Below are positions 8,242-16,508 of a stretch of DNA of 64,000 nt, one piece after another. A program made the translations under genes and the position numbers. Source of the DNA: Lentzea flava (GTDB lineage: Bacteria > Actinomycetota > Actinomycetes > Mycobacteriales > Pseudonocardiaceae); assembly GCF_014648475.1 (NCBI RefSeq), contig NZ_BMRE01000001.1:62001-126000 (forward strand), written 5' to 3'. Every line of letters starts with the position of its first letter. Position 1 is the first letter of the stretch. Below the pieces are notes generated by a model. The model was given only the letters and a program-made list of their open reading frames with translations. It did no database searches and was not told the DNA's origin.

Positions 8242-9782
8242 CGCAGGTACTCCCGCAGCGGGGCCTTGTGCACGGTCTCGCTGTCCCACTCGTTCTCGAG
8301 GTTCTCGGTGAGGTGGTGCTCGTCGACCAGCTCACCGGCGCGGAACCGCCGGACCACCGGGTGCAGGTAACGCCCGTCGAGCCCGCTGGTGTCGTCCTGC
8401 GAGGTCCGGCCGGCGGAGATGTCGAACGGGTTGACCTTGTCGTGGTCGGCGCCGTACTCCAGCGTCACCGTCAGATATGTCTCGACGTCACCGAACTCGC
8501 CGCGCGCCACGGCTTCGTGCAGGTGCGCGACCGGCACCTCCTCGACGTACCGCACAGCGCCGTCGGGACTGATCAGCACCGCGTCCGCCATGAACGCGAA
8601 CAGCTGCCACAGCGCGGAAGTCCGGTTGACCCGATCGATGATCGCGTCGGTGACGGCCCCGGGATCGATCGCACGGCTCGGCCAGTCCACGCCGTGGTAG
8701 CGCTGTTCCAGGATCCGGTGCAGGGCGCGCACCCCGTAGCGGAAGCCGTGGATGAACCCGCTGGTCGACTTCTTGAAGTCGCGCGCCTGCGTGATCGTGC
8801 CCGCGAAGAACAGATCCGGCACGTTCACCGACTCCCACGCCGCCGTCTGGTCGGGAAAACGCGAGTTGATCGTCAGCCGCGGCCTGCACTCCGGCGCGAA
8901 GATCGAGGCGTCGAACCGGAACCCGGTCGCGAGGACCACCCGGTCGTAGCGGATCTCCTTGATCACCTCGTTGACCCGCTGGAAGCTGACCTGCACCAAG
9001 TAGCCGTCGTCGTCGCGGCGGATGCCCGCGATGTGCCCGTCCAGCACGGCGTTCTGCGACTTGAGCTGGTAGGTGTCGAGGAAGTTGTTGTTGACCGCCC
9101 GCAGATGTCCGACGAAGTGCGTCTGCCACGCCAGTTTCAGCGAACCGGGCCCCGCGACGTGGATGACCGACGCGGTCTCGACGAGGGCGTCGGCGGTCTC
9201 GAACGCGGAGTTGCCGCGGCCGATGATCAGCACCTTCTGGTTGACGAAGTCCGCAGGGTCGACGGAGACGTCGTAGTACGGCTCGGCGTGCTCGACGCCG
9301 TCGATCTCCGGCACGTACGGCTTCGACACGCCGGTCGCGACGATGACCCGCCGGGCCCGGTAGGTGACACCGTGCTGATCGCGCACCAGGAAGTCGTCCG
9401 GCCTGCTCACCGAGACGACCCTGGTGTCGTAGCGGATCGGCAGGTCGTTCTTGACCGCGAAGTCGCCGAGGTAGCGGACCATGTCGTCGGCGTGCGGGAA
9501 GTAGCGCGGGGTGTACCCGGTGAACAACAGCTCGGGATCGTCGGACAGCAACGAGTTCCAGTCGACGCGCAGGTTGAGCTCGGGGTCGTCCCAGCCCGTG
9601 TGCACCTTGTTGATGGAGATCAGCCGGCGGTGCCGGGGGAAGCGGGTGAAGAACGTCCCCGCGGCCGCGCCGGACTCCAGCACCAGGTGATCGCGTCCGG
9701 CCTGGTTCAGCAGGTAGGACGCCTGCAGCCCCGCCGGACCCGCGCCGATCACGAGACACTCGGTCGAAACCTCGCTGGACAC
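8238..9782 (-). CDS. FAD/NAD(P)-dependent oxidoreductase, FOXRED2/ERFAD-like, copy 1
   Basis: A 514-residue two-dinucleotide-binding flavoprotein. FAD site: LVIGAGPAGLQASYLL (residues 10-25). Then FFTRFPRHRRLISINK, RVDWNSLL and YFPHADDMVRYLGDF. NAD(P) site: VLIIGRGNSAFETADAL. Later HLRAVNNNFLDTYQLKS and FRFDASIF. These strings resemble, from memory, the vertebrate FOXRED2 (ERFAD) protein more than ordinary FMO or BVMO enzymes; the FMO motif FxGxxxHxxx(Y/F) is not evident. It is 514 residues like its paralog at 11139-12683, the two flanking an adenylating ligase. The reaction is unknown; a two-electron oxidation or hydroxylation of a carrier-free acyl or amino substrate is possible. Confidence 0.85.
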   Translation of the reverse strand: MSSEVSTECLVIGAGPAGLQASYLLNQAGRDHLVLESGAAAGTFFTRFPRHRRLISINKVHTGWDDPELNLRVDWNSLLSDDPELLFTGYTPRYFPHADDMVRYLGDFAVKNDLPIRYDTRVVSVSRPDDFLVRDQHGVTYRARRVIVATGVSKPYVPEIDGVEHAEPYYDVSVDPADFVNQKVLIIGRGNSAFETADALVETASVIHVAGPGSLKLAWQTHFVGHLRAVNNNFLDTYQLKSQNAVLDGHIAGIRRDDDGYLVQVSFQRVNEVIKEIRYDRVVLATGFRFDASIFAPECRPRLTINSRFPDQTAAWESVNVPDLFFAGTITQARDFKKSTSGFIHGFRYGVRALHRILEQRYHGVDWPSRAIDPGAVTDAIIDRVNRTSALWQLFAFMADAVLISPDGAVRYVEEVPVAHLHEAVARGEFGDVETYLTVTLEYGADHDKVNPFDISAGRTSQDDTSGLDGRYLHPVVRRFRAGELVDEHHLTENLENEWDSETVHKAPLREYLR

Positions 9783-9793
9783 GTCTCTCTCCT

Positions 9794-11152
9794 CTACGCA
9801 GTCAACAGGCGCTTGTCGGGCTTGCCGCTGGGCGCGACAGGGGGTTCGGCGATCGCGGTGACGCGCACGGGTGCGCAGGCCGCGCCCAGCCGTCCGGTCA
9901 CGAGCGCGCGCAGCTCTTCCAGCTCAGGAACTCGATCAGCTCGGGGGACCACGAACGCGTGCACGGCCTCGCCCGTGTCGTCGTCCGGCACCGCGACCAC
10001 GTAGGCCTCGGCGACGTCCGGATGTTCGGCGATCACCTGCTCGATCGGGCCGGCGTGGTGCAGGTTCGCGTTGACGATCACGACGTCCCGCGCGCGACCG
10101 GTCAGGTGCAGGTGGCCGTCGGCGTCGAGGTGGCCGAGGTCGCGGGTGCGGACCCAGCCGTCCACGAACACCTCGGCCGTTTCCTCAGGGTTCCCCCAGT
10201 AGGCGCTGGCCTGGCCGGGGGTGCGCACGTACAGCTCGCCGTCGCGGATCTCCAGGTCCACCGGCGGTTTCCCGACCGTGCCCGGCGGGTCGTACGGCGT
10301 GGCCATCGAGATCATGCCGGTCTCGGTCTGGCCGTACCCGTGGAACAGCACGGGTCCCAGCACCTCCAACGCTTCGCGGTGGCGTTGGGTGGTCAGCGGC
10401 GAACCTGACACCAGCAGCGCGCGCAACGTCGGCAGGTCGGCAGGGGAGTGGCGCGCCACGAGCTTCGCCAGGCCGGGCACGGTGATGACGCGCGCTGTTG
10501 CCCGGTGGCGGGTGATCGCGTCGGCGGGGTCGTCTGCGACGACGACCGTGCCGCCTGCGGTCAGGGTCAGGACGGCGTACTCGAACATCACCTGGCTCGA
10601 CAGCGATCCGAACACGAGATAGCGGTCGAGCCGTGACGCCAGCTCCCGGATCGCGGGTGGCCAGGCTTCGGGACGTGCGGTCCACGCGTTGGTCATCGCG
10701 GCGTAGGTCTGTGCGCACGCCTTGGGAACACCGGTGCTGCCGCTGGTGTGGATCAGCCGCGCGAAGTCACCTGGCCTGCCGTCGCAGCGCAGTTCCGGTC
10801 CGTGGGCCTGAGGAACGTCGTCGTCACGGACGACGAGCTTGATGTCGAGGCTGAGCAGGTGCTCGACCTGTGCCTCGGTCAGCCCCGGCCGCACGCCGAC
10901 CACCCGTGCGCCCACCGCGTGCGCCGCGAGGATCGTGGCGAACGCCTCCGGGTTCACGCCGAGCAGCAACGCCACCCCGTCACCGGGCCCGATCCCTTTG
11001 GCGCGCAACCCGTTCCCGATCCGCGCGATCAGGTCGAGCAGCTCGCTACCGGTCACCACGCGGGTGCCGTGCTCGAACACCGGCCGGTCCGCGGCGGCGC
11101 CCAGCACCTCGAGCACCGCGCGCGGGAACGGCTCGGCGTCACGCGCCGGCAA
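9794..11152 (-). CDS. class I adenylate-forming ligase (AMP-dependent synthetase)
   Basis: A 452-residue ANL-family enzyme, shorter than the usual 500-550. Phosphate loop: IHTSGSTGVPKAC; aromatic motif: FHGYGQTETGM; hinge: GWVRTRDLGHLDADG; catalytic lysine near the C terminus in APSGKPDKRLL. It forms an acyl adenylate and then a thioester or amide; no carrier protein gene is visible in the window, so CoA or a free amine is the likely acceptor. The gene starts inside the end of the preceding flavoenzyme gene (14-bp overlap) and ends 11 bp before the next one, so all are co-transcribed. Confidence 0.85.
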   Translation of the reverse strand: MPARDAEPFPRAVLEVLGAAADRPVFEHGTRVVTGSELLDLIARIGNGLRAKGIGPGDGVALLLGVNPEAFATILAAHAVGARVVGVRPGLTEAQVEHLLSLDIKLVVRDDDVPQAHGPELRCDGRPGDFARLIHTSGSTGVPKACAQTYAAMTNAWTARPEAWPPAIRELASRLDRYLVFGSLSSQVMFEYAVLTLTAGGTVVVADDPADAITRHRATARVITVPGLAKLVARHSPADLPTLRALLVSGSPLTTQRHREALEVLGPVLFHGYGQTETGMISMATPYDPPGTVGKPPVDLEIRDGELYVRTPGQASAYWGNPEETAEVFVDGWVRTRDLGHLDADGHLHLTGRARDVVIVNANLHHAGPIEQVIAEHPDVAEAYVVAVPDDDTGEAVHAFVVPRADRVPELEELRALVTGRLGAACAPVRVTAIAEPPVAPSGKPDKRLLTA

Positions 11153-12683
11153 GGCATTCCTTGACGAACACGACCAGCGGCTGCTGGTGCACGTCCGGCA
11201 TGTCCCAGTGGTTCTCGAGGTTCTCCGCGAGGTGGTGGGTCGCGGTGAGCACGCCGTGGCGGTAGTAGCGCACCACCGGATGCAGGTAGCTGGCGTTCGC
11301 CGCGTTGACCGCGTCGTTCTCCGCCACGCGGGGAACGGTGATGTCGAACGGGTCCACGGTGTCGTGGTCCGGCCCGTACTCCAGCGTCACGACGAACCGG
11401 TGCTCGGCCGGCCCGAGCCCGCCGTCGGCGACGTAGGCGACCGGCACCTCCTCCTCGTACCGCGCCTGTCCGTCGTCGACCGTGACGACGTCGCCGATCA
11501 CCGCGAACTGCTGCCACAGGCACGAAGACCTGTTCACCCTGGCGATGACCGCGTCGCTGATCGCCTCCGGCGACAGCTCCAGTTCCGCCGCGGGCCACGG
11601 GATGTCGTGGTGGCGGGCGTTGAGGACGCGGTGCAACGCGCGGGCGCCGTAGCGGAAGCCGTGGATGAACCCGCTGGTGGACTTCTTGAAGTCGCGGGAC
11701 TGCGTGATCGTGCCCGCGAAGTACAGGCCCGGCACGGTCACCGACTCGAACGCCGGGGTGAGCTCGGGGAACCGGTCCTTGATCACGAGCGCCGGGCGGC
11801 AGCTGTCGTCGAAGATCGAGGCGTCGAACCGGAACCCGGTGCACGCGATGATCCGGTCGTACTCCAGCTCGCGCAGCTTCTCGACCGTGCGGGCGTAGCG
11901 GAACTGGATCCGGAACCCGCCTTCCGGCCGCGGCTCGATGCGTTCGATCGTGCCGTCGATGACGGCGTTCTCGGACTTGAGCTGGTAGGTGTCGAGGAAG
12001 TTGTTGTTGACCGCGCGGAGATGCCCCACGTAGTGCGTCTGCCACGCGAGCCTCACCGAGTGCGGCCCGGCGACGTGGATGACGGCCGCGTGCTCGACCA
12101 GCGCGTCGGCGGTCTCGAAGCCCGAGTTGCCCTTGCCGATCACGAGCACCCGCCGGCCGGTGAACGACTCGGGGTCGGTGTCGAACGTGTCGTAGCGCTC
12201 GACGTGCTCGATGCCGGGAATCTCCGGCACGTACAGCTGCGAGACCCCGGTGGCCATGATCAGGTGTTTCGCCCGCCAGGTCTGTCCACTGTGGTCGGTC
12301 GCGACGAAGCCGCCGTCGTCCCGCGCGATCCGGGTGACATCGATGTCGTAGTGGACTTTCAGGCCTGCCGCGAAGTCCTGGAGGTACCGGACGATGTCGT
12401 CGGCGTCCGGGAAGTACTTCCGGCTGTAGCGGGTGAACAGCAGCTGCGGGTCGTCGGTCAGCAGCGAGTTCCAGTCCATCCGCATCCGCTGCTCCGGATC
12501 GGTGAACCCGGTGTGCACCTTGTTGATGGAGATGAGCTTGCGGTGCCGGGGGAAACGGGTGAAGAACGTGCCGGCCCCGCTGCCGCGTTCGAGGACGGCG
12601 TAGTCGCGACCGTCCCGCTCCAGCAGTGCGGCGAGCTGCAAACCGGCCGGTCCCGCGCCGATGATCAGGTAGTCGTGCGCCAT
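11139..12683 (-). CDS. FAD/NAD(P)-dependent oxidoreductase, FOXRED2/ERFAD-like, copy 2
   Basis: A 514-residue paralog of the 8238-9782 protein with the same landmarks: YLIIGAGPAGLQLAALL, FFTRFPRHRKLISINK, RMDWNSLL, VLVIGKGNSGFETADAL, HLRAVNNNFLDTYQLKS, FRFDASIF and KKSTSGFIHGFRYG. The ATG at 12683 is chosen because the FAD fold begins three residues later; longer in-frame starts would run through the palindromic operator. It is the first gene of the operon that runs down to 4701. Two full-length copies with conserved cofactor sites suggest two distinct oxidative steps rather than redundancy; that is inference. Confidence 0.85.
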   Translation of the reverse strand: MAHDYLIIGAGPAGLQLAALLERDGRDYAVLERGSGAGTFFTRFPRHRKLISINKVHTGFTDPEQRMRMDWNSLLTDDPQLLFTRYSRKYFPDADDIVRYLQDFAAGLKVHYDIDVTRIARDDGGFVATDHSGQTWRAKHLIMATGVSQLYVPEIPGIEHVERYDTFDTDPESFTGRRVLVIGKGNSGFETADALVEHAAVIHVAGPHSVRLAWQTHYVGHLRAVNNNFLDTYQLKSENAVIDGTIERIEPRPEGGFRIQFRYARTVEKLRELEYDRIIACTGFRFDASIFDDSCRPALVIKDRFPELTPAFESVTVPGLYFAGTITQSRDFKKSTSGFIHGFRYGARALHRVLNARHHDIPWPAAELELSPEAISDAVIARVNRSSCLWQQFAVIGDVVTVDDGQARYEEEVPVAYVADGGLGPAEHRFVVTLEYGPDHDTVDPFDITVPRVAENDAVNAANASYLHPVVRYYRHGVLTATHHLAENLENHWDMPDVHQQPLVVFVKECLAGA

Positions 12684-12700
12684 GCACCGGGAAGCTACCC

Positions 12701-12730
12701 AGCTGATCTCAGAACTTTCTGAGATCAGCT
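12701..12730. promoter_or_regulatory. perfect 12-6-12 palindrome, candidate operator of the divergent biosynthetic genes
   Basis: AGCTGATCTCAG (12701-12712), six bases AACTTT, then CTGAGATCAGCT (12719-12730) form a perfect inverted repeat. It sits 17 bp from both divergent start codons (12683 on the minus strand, 12747 on the plus strand), so one bound dimer could repress both transcripts. The spacing and size suit a TetR-, GntR- or LacI-like repressor. No such regulator gene lies next to it; the nearest regulators are the ArsR-type gene at 411-1391 and the response regulator at 15532-16206. Confidence 0.7.
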
Positions 12731-12746
12731 GCCTACCGTCCGTGCG

Positions 12747-14243
12747 GTGACCGCGACTGCTTCTGCCACGTCCGTGGACCTCGGCGCGCCGCTGACGGCC
12801 GCGCACCTGCTGAACGCCGCCGCACCGCTACCGGTGCTCGTCGGCCCCGCCGTCCTGGACCGGATCGAGCAGGGCCGCGCGTACCTGCGCACGGTGCTCG
12901 CCGACGACGAACGCCCGGTGTACGGCGCCAAAACGGGTTTCGGCGCTCTCGTGGGCTTCGCGGGCCGCCCCTCCGAAGCCGACCAGTGCGACAACACCCT
13001 GGCACACCTGGGCGCGGGCCAAGGCCCCGACCTCCCGCTCGACATCGCCCGCGCCGCACTGCTCGTGCGAACGTGGTCGCTGGCGCAGGGGCTCTCGGGC
13101 GTGTCCCCGCACGTCGTGTCGGCACTCGCGGCGATGTTCGCGACCACCTTCGTCCCGGCGATCCCGCGCTACGGATCCGTTGGGGCGAGCGGAGATCTGA
13201 TCCCGCTGGCCTACGCGGCGCAGGCGTTGCGCGGCCGGGGCCACGCCTACCTGGACGGCGTCCGGATGCCCGCTGCCGAAGCCCTGGCCGCTGCCGGTCT
13301 GACGCCGCTCGAACTCGACGGCCGGGACGCGCTGGCCCTCGTGAACGGAACCTCGGTCACCACCGCGGCTACGGCCCTCGCGCTCTCCTCCGTGCGCGCC
13401 TCGCACCGGGCATCCGCGGACCTGACCTGTCTGCTCGTGGACGTCCTCGGCGCCGACCCCGGATTCCTCGACCCGCGCCTGATCACAGCGTTCGGACACC
13501 CCGGCGCCACCGACGTCGCCACCCGGATGCGCGCGCTGCTGGACGGCGCCCACCCGAGCGGCGACCGCGCGTTGCAGGAGCCGTACAGCATCCGCTGCTC
13601 ACCCCAGCTGCTCGGCGCCGCCGAGGACGCCCTGCGCTACGTCGACGGCGTGGTCGCCGCGGACCTCGGCGGCGTCAGCGACAACCCGTTGTTCTTCCCG
13701 GACGACGACCTCGTCGCCCACGGCGGCAACTTCTTCGGCCAGCCCGCCGCGTTCGCCGCCGACGTCCTCGCCATGGTCACGGCCTCGCTCGGCAACCTGG
13801 CGGAACGCCAGCTGGACCTGCTGGTCGACCCCTCTCGCAACACCGGCCTGCCCCCGATGCTCGCCGCCGGTCCCGGTCAGCAGCACGGCCTGCAGGGCGT
13901 GCAGCTGGCGACCACCGCGTTCATCGCGGAGATCCGCCGCAACGTGCTGCCCGCCAGCACCCAGAGCCTGTCGACCAACCTGCGCAACCAGGACGTCGTG
14001 CCGTTCGGCACGCAGGCCGCGTTGCGCGCCTACGACCTGGCCGAGCTGCTGCGGCTGCTGTGCGGTTCGCTGGCGTTGGGGCTGAGGCAGGCCGTCCACG
14101 TGGGCGGGCGGAGGCCGACGGCACCGCGCTGTGCGGCGTTGCTGGACGCCCTCGCCGACGTGATCGCGCCGGTGGATCCGGACCGCCCGCTCGACGTTGA
14201 CGTGCGGATGGCCGCGGACGTGGTCACCGGGCAGATGTGGTGA
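12747..14243 (+). CDS. MIO-dependent aromatic amino acid ammonia-lyase (tyrosine ammonia-lyase-like)
   Basis: A 498-residue member of the HAL/PAL/TAL family. The Ala147-Ser148-Gly149 triad (GSVGASGDLIPLAY) forms the MIO electrophile; the catalytic loop tyrosine is Y59 in VYGAKTGFG; LQEPYSIRCSPQ and the DNPLF stretch are also conserved. At the position that sets substrate choice it reads TLAHLGAG, His87-Leu88. His-Leu is found in tyrosine ammonia-lyases, whereas Ser-His marks histidine and Phe-Leu marks phenylalanine enzymes. The predicted reaction is L-tyrosine to p-coumarate plus ammonia, although an aminomutase is possible. It diverges from the flavoenzyme operon across a shared palindrome, so it probably feeds that pathway. 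Confidence 0.85.
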   Translation: MTATASATSVDLGAPLTAAHLLNAAAPLPVLVGPAVLDRIEQGRAYLRTVLADDERPVYGAKTGFGALVGFAGRPSEADQCDNTLAHLGAGQGPDLPLDIARAALLVRTWSLAQGLSGVSPHVVSALAAMFATTFVPAIPRYGSVGASGDLIPLAYAAQALRGRGHAYLDGVRMPAAEALAAAGLTPLELDGRDALALVNGTSVTTAATALALSSVRASHRASADLTCLLVDVLGADPGFLDPRLITAFGHPGATDVATRMRALLDGAHPSGDRALQEPYSIRCSPQLLGAAEDALRYVDGVVAADLGGVSDNPLFFPDDDLVAHGGNFFGQPAAFAADVLAMVTASLGNLAERQLDLLVDPSRNTGLPPMLAAGPGQQHGLQGVQLATTAFIAEIRRNVLPASTQSLSTNLRNQDVVPFGTQAALRAYDLAELLRLLCGSLALGLRQAVHVGGRRPTAPRCAALLDALADVIAPVDPDRPLDVDVRMAADVVTGQMW

Positions 14244-14287
14244 CGGGTGGTCTGGTCCGCCCGCGGAGTCCGACGCCGATCACCTCC

Positions 14288-15535
14288 TCACGGGCAAGCC
14301 GAAGTGATCCTCTCCCGCAGCGGCGAAGACGACCGCCCCGCCACCGGCAACCTCACCGTGAACCGCGCACCTCGCCCAGGCTGCCCGTCCGCCTCCACGG
14401 TCCCGCCGTGCCCGGTCACGATCTCCCGCACCAGCGCGAGCCCCAGCCCGAACCGCTTCTCCCCGTGCCCCCGGTGGAACCGGTCGAACAACCGCTCCGC
14501 CTCACCGGGATCGAACCCCTCACCGGTGTCGGACACGACCAGCTCCACGTGTCCACCGTCCGAGCAGGCCCGCACCGAGATCCGCCCACCTTCCGGCGTG
14601 TGCCGCACCGCGTTCGCCAGCAGCTGGTCCACCGCCCGCCGCAACGCCGTCTCGACGCCGTTGACCACCAACGGGCCGCCGGAGAGCTCCACCGACAGCG
14701 CGATCCGCCGTTCCGCCGCCCGTTCGCGCTCCCCGGCCACCGCCGACGACGCGACCTCGGCCAGGTCCACCGGCGTGCCGTCGAGCCCGCGGCCCAGCTG
14801 GGCGGAGAGCAGCAGGTCGTCCACCACGTCCGCCAGCCCACGGATAGACCTGGCCAGCGCGTCGAGGTCGTCCCGGTGCCGATCGGGCAAGTCCGCGGCG
14901 ACCGACAACAGCTGGGCCCGCAGGTGTGCCCGCGCGATCGGTGTGCGCAGCTCATGGCTCGCGTCGGTGACGAACCGGCGTTGCCGCGCCAGGGCGTCGG
15001 CCAGCGGCCCGAGCGTGCGGCGGCCGATGCCGAAACCGATGAGCGCCGCCACGAGCAGGCCCGCGATCAGCGCGATCCCCAGCGCCTGCACCAGGTGCCT
15101 GCGGTCGGACAGCTGGTACCGCAGGTCGAACACCGCCTGCACCGTGCTGCCGCCGGCGCCGGGAGTCGTCAGCACCATGTACTCCGTGCCGTTCGCGGAC
15201 ACGTCACGTTCGACGGTCGCCCCGGACGAGCGGACCGCGTCGAGATCACCGCGGACCGGGAAGCCCTCGGGCACCGGCAGCGCGCCCTGGTCGAGGGCGC
15301 CGTCCCTGAGCACGAACACCCACGCGCACCGGGGAGCGACACCGGGCACGCCGAACCGCGCGTTGTACCGCAGCTCGCGCGTCACCTGGGTTTCCTGCGC
15401 CTGCACCATGACGACGTACGCGATCGCGCCGACGAACGCGATCATCACCGTGATCGCCAGCCCCACCAGCACGCTGACCCGCACCCGCGCCCGCCGCACC
15501 TCCGCGCGCTCGGCCTCGGCCCACGAAGCCCTCAC
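14288..15535 (-). CDS. two-component sensor histidine kinase
   Basis: A 415-residue membrane kinase: TM1 about residues 20-44, an extracytoplasmic sensing domain of about 105 residues, TM2 about 150-170, then dimerisation domain with phospho-acceptor His194 (FVTDASHELRTPIARAH), N-box LLANAVRHTPEGG, and G-boxes DTGEGF and RFGLGLALV. There is no clear HAMP domain between TM2 and the H-box. The GTG start overlaps the response regulator's stop codon (GTGA), so the pair is one operon with the regulator first. The signal is unknown. It converges on the ammonia-lyase gene with a 44-bp gap. Confidence 0.9.
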   Translation of the reverse strand: MRASWAEAERAEVRRARVRVSVLVGLAITVMIAFVGAIAYVVMVQAQETQVTRELRYNARFGVPGVAPRCAWVFVLRDGALDQGALPVPEGFPVRGDLDAVRSSGATVERDVSANGTEYMVLTTPGAGGSTVQAVFDLRYQLSDRRHLVQALGIALIAGLLVAALIGFGIGRRTLGPLADALARQRRFVTDASHELRTPIARAHLRAQLLSVAADLPDRHRDDLDALARSIRGLADVVDDLLLSAQLGRGLDGTPVDLAEVASSAVAGERERAAERRIALSVELSGGPLVVNGVETALRRAVDQLLANAVRHTPEGGRISVRACSDGGHVELVVSDTGEGFDPGEAERLFDRFHRGHGEKRFGLGLALVREIVTGHGGTVEADGQPGRGARFTVRLPVAGRSSSPLRERITSACP

Positions 15536-16206
15536 AAAGCCCCCAACCGGTAACCGACCCCCTGGACCGTGCGCACGACCGACCGCCCGACCTTGGTCCG
15601 CAGGTAGTGCACGTACGTGTCCACAATGGACTGCGATGGTGCGTCGTGGAACACCGTGCGCCGCAACGAGGCCCGCGTGTGCACCGTCTCCGGATGGGTC
15701 GCGAGCACCCGCAGCAGCCCGAACTCCCGCTCGGTCAGCGGCACCCGTTCACCGTCCGGCAGCACGACCCGGTGCTGCTCGAGCTCGAGCCGGCCGTCGC
15801 CGATGCGCAGCACCGCGGCCAGCTCCGCCGCCCGCCTGCCCAGCGCCCGCAGCCGCGCGGTCAGCTCACCGAGATCGAACGGCTTGGTCAGGTAGTCGTC
15901 CGCGCCGGCGTCGAGCCCGTCGATCCGGTCCCGCACGGTGCCCATCGCCGTGAGGATCATGACCTGCGTCCGCACCGACCGGGAACGCAACCGGGACAAC
16001 AGGTCCAGCCCGTCCAGCGCCGGCAGTCCGCGGTCGATCACCACCACGTCGTACGGCCGGGTGAGCGCGAGATGCAGCCCTCGCTGCCCGTCCAGCGCGA
16101 CGTCCACGACATGTCCCTCGCCGCGCAACACGGCGGCGAGCAACTCCACCAGCTCTCTGTCGTCCTCCACGAGCAACAGCCGCACGCCACGAAGAGTCCC
16201 ACGCAC
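15532..16206 (-). CDS. OmpR/PhoB-family response regulator
   Basis: A 224-residue regulator: receiver domain with acidic pair EDD, phospho-acceptor Asp58 (VVVIDRGLP), Thr in ILTAMGT and Lys in LTKPF; then a winged-helix DNA-binding domain with LTEREFGLLRVLATHPE and VDTYVHYLRTKVG ending VQGVGYRLG. A GTG start at 16185 (VRLLLVEDD) is an alternative. It partners the kinase encoded directly after it. Targets are unknown; the neighbouring biosynthetic cluster is a candidate only by position. Confidence 0.9.
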   Translation of the reverse strand: MRGTLRGVRLLLVEDDRELVELLAAVLRGEGHVVDVALDGQRGLHLALTRPYDVVVIDRGLPALDGLDLLSRLRSRSVRTQVMILTAMGTVRDRIDGLDAGADDYLTKPFDLGELTARLRALGRRAAELAAVLRIGDGRLELEQHRVVLPDGERVPLTEREFGLLRVLATHPETVHTRASLRRTVFHDAPSQSIVDTYVHYLRTKVGRSVVRTVQGVGYRLGAL

Positions 16207-16508
16207 ACAGGGAGTCCGACCAGGTCACCAACGCGGTGCGACAGCCGACGAACAGGACCTCTCGCTGTTCACGGATGTGACCGAACTGCTCAGTCCAGTT
16301 CTTCGCGACCGTTCGTGCCTTCGCGAACCGGCGGGACCGGTAATTCAACGATAAACAGGTGAATCACGCGGGCTCCCGACCTGCAATCGGCCGCCGCTGT
16401 GAAAAACCAGCACCGCGCCGGCGCCGCGGCACAGGTTCGCGATGAACGGCGCATTCGTCCACCTGAGGTGAACAAATGCGCCGTTCATCGGTTGCTCGGG
16501 CAGCGGAA
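16207..16508. other. gene-free stretch with palindromic repeat
   Basis: About 300 bp lie between the response regulator start and the 3' end of the GH20-like gene. Apart from the 16440-16490 hairpin repeat I see no open frame with credible composition and no clear promoter motif, although the promoter of the two-component operon must lie here, close to 16206. Confidence 0.5.
16440..16490. repeat. 49-bp dispersed hairpin repeat, copy 1
   Basis: GATGAACGGCGCATT (16441-16455) and its exact complement AATGCGCCGTTCATC (16475-16489) form a 15-16 bp stem around a 19-base loop that itself holds CACCT-G-AGGTG. A second copy with the same arm length and the same loop length is at 48401-48449. Both sit just beyond the 3' end of a gene. 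They could act as terminators or REP-like elements. Confidence 0.8.

Noticed and set aside
7995..12722. Long plus-strand frames opposite the flavoenzyme/ligase operon
   Set aside because: Their products are Arg/Val/Asp-rich without domain motifs, while the minus strand encodes clear enzymes.
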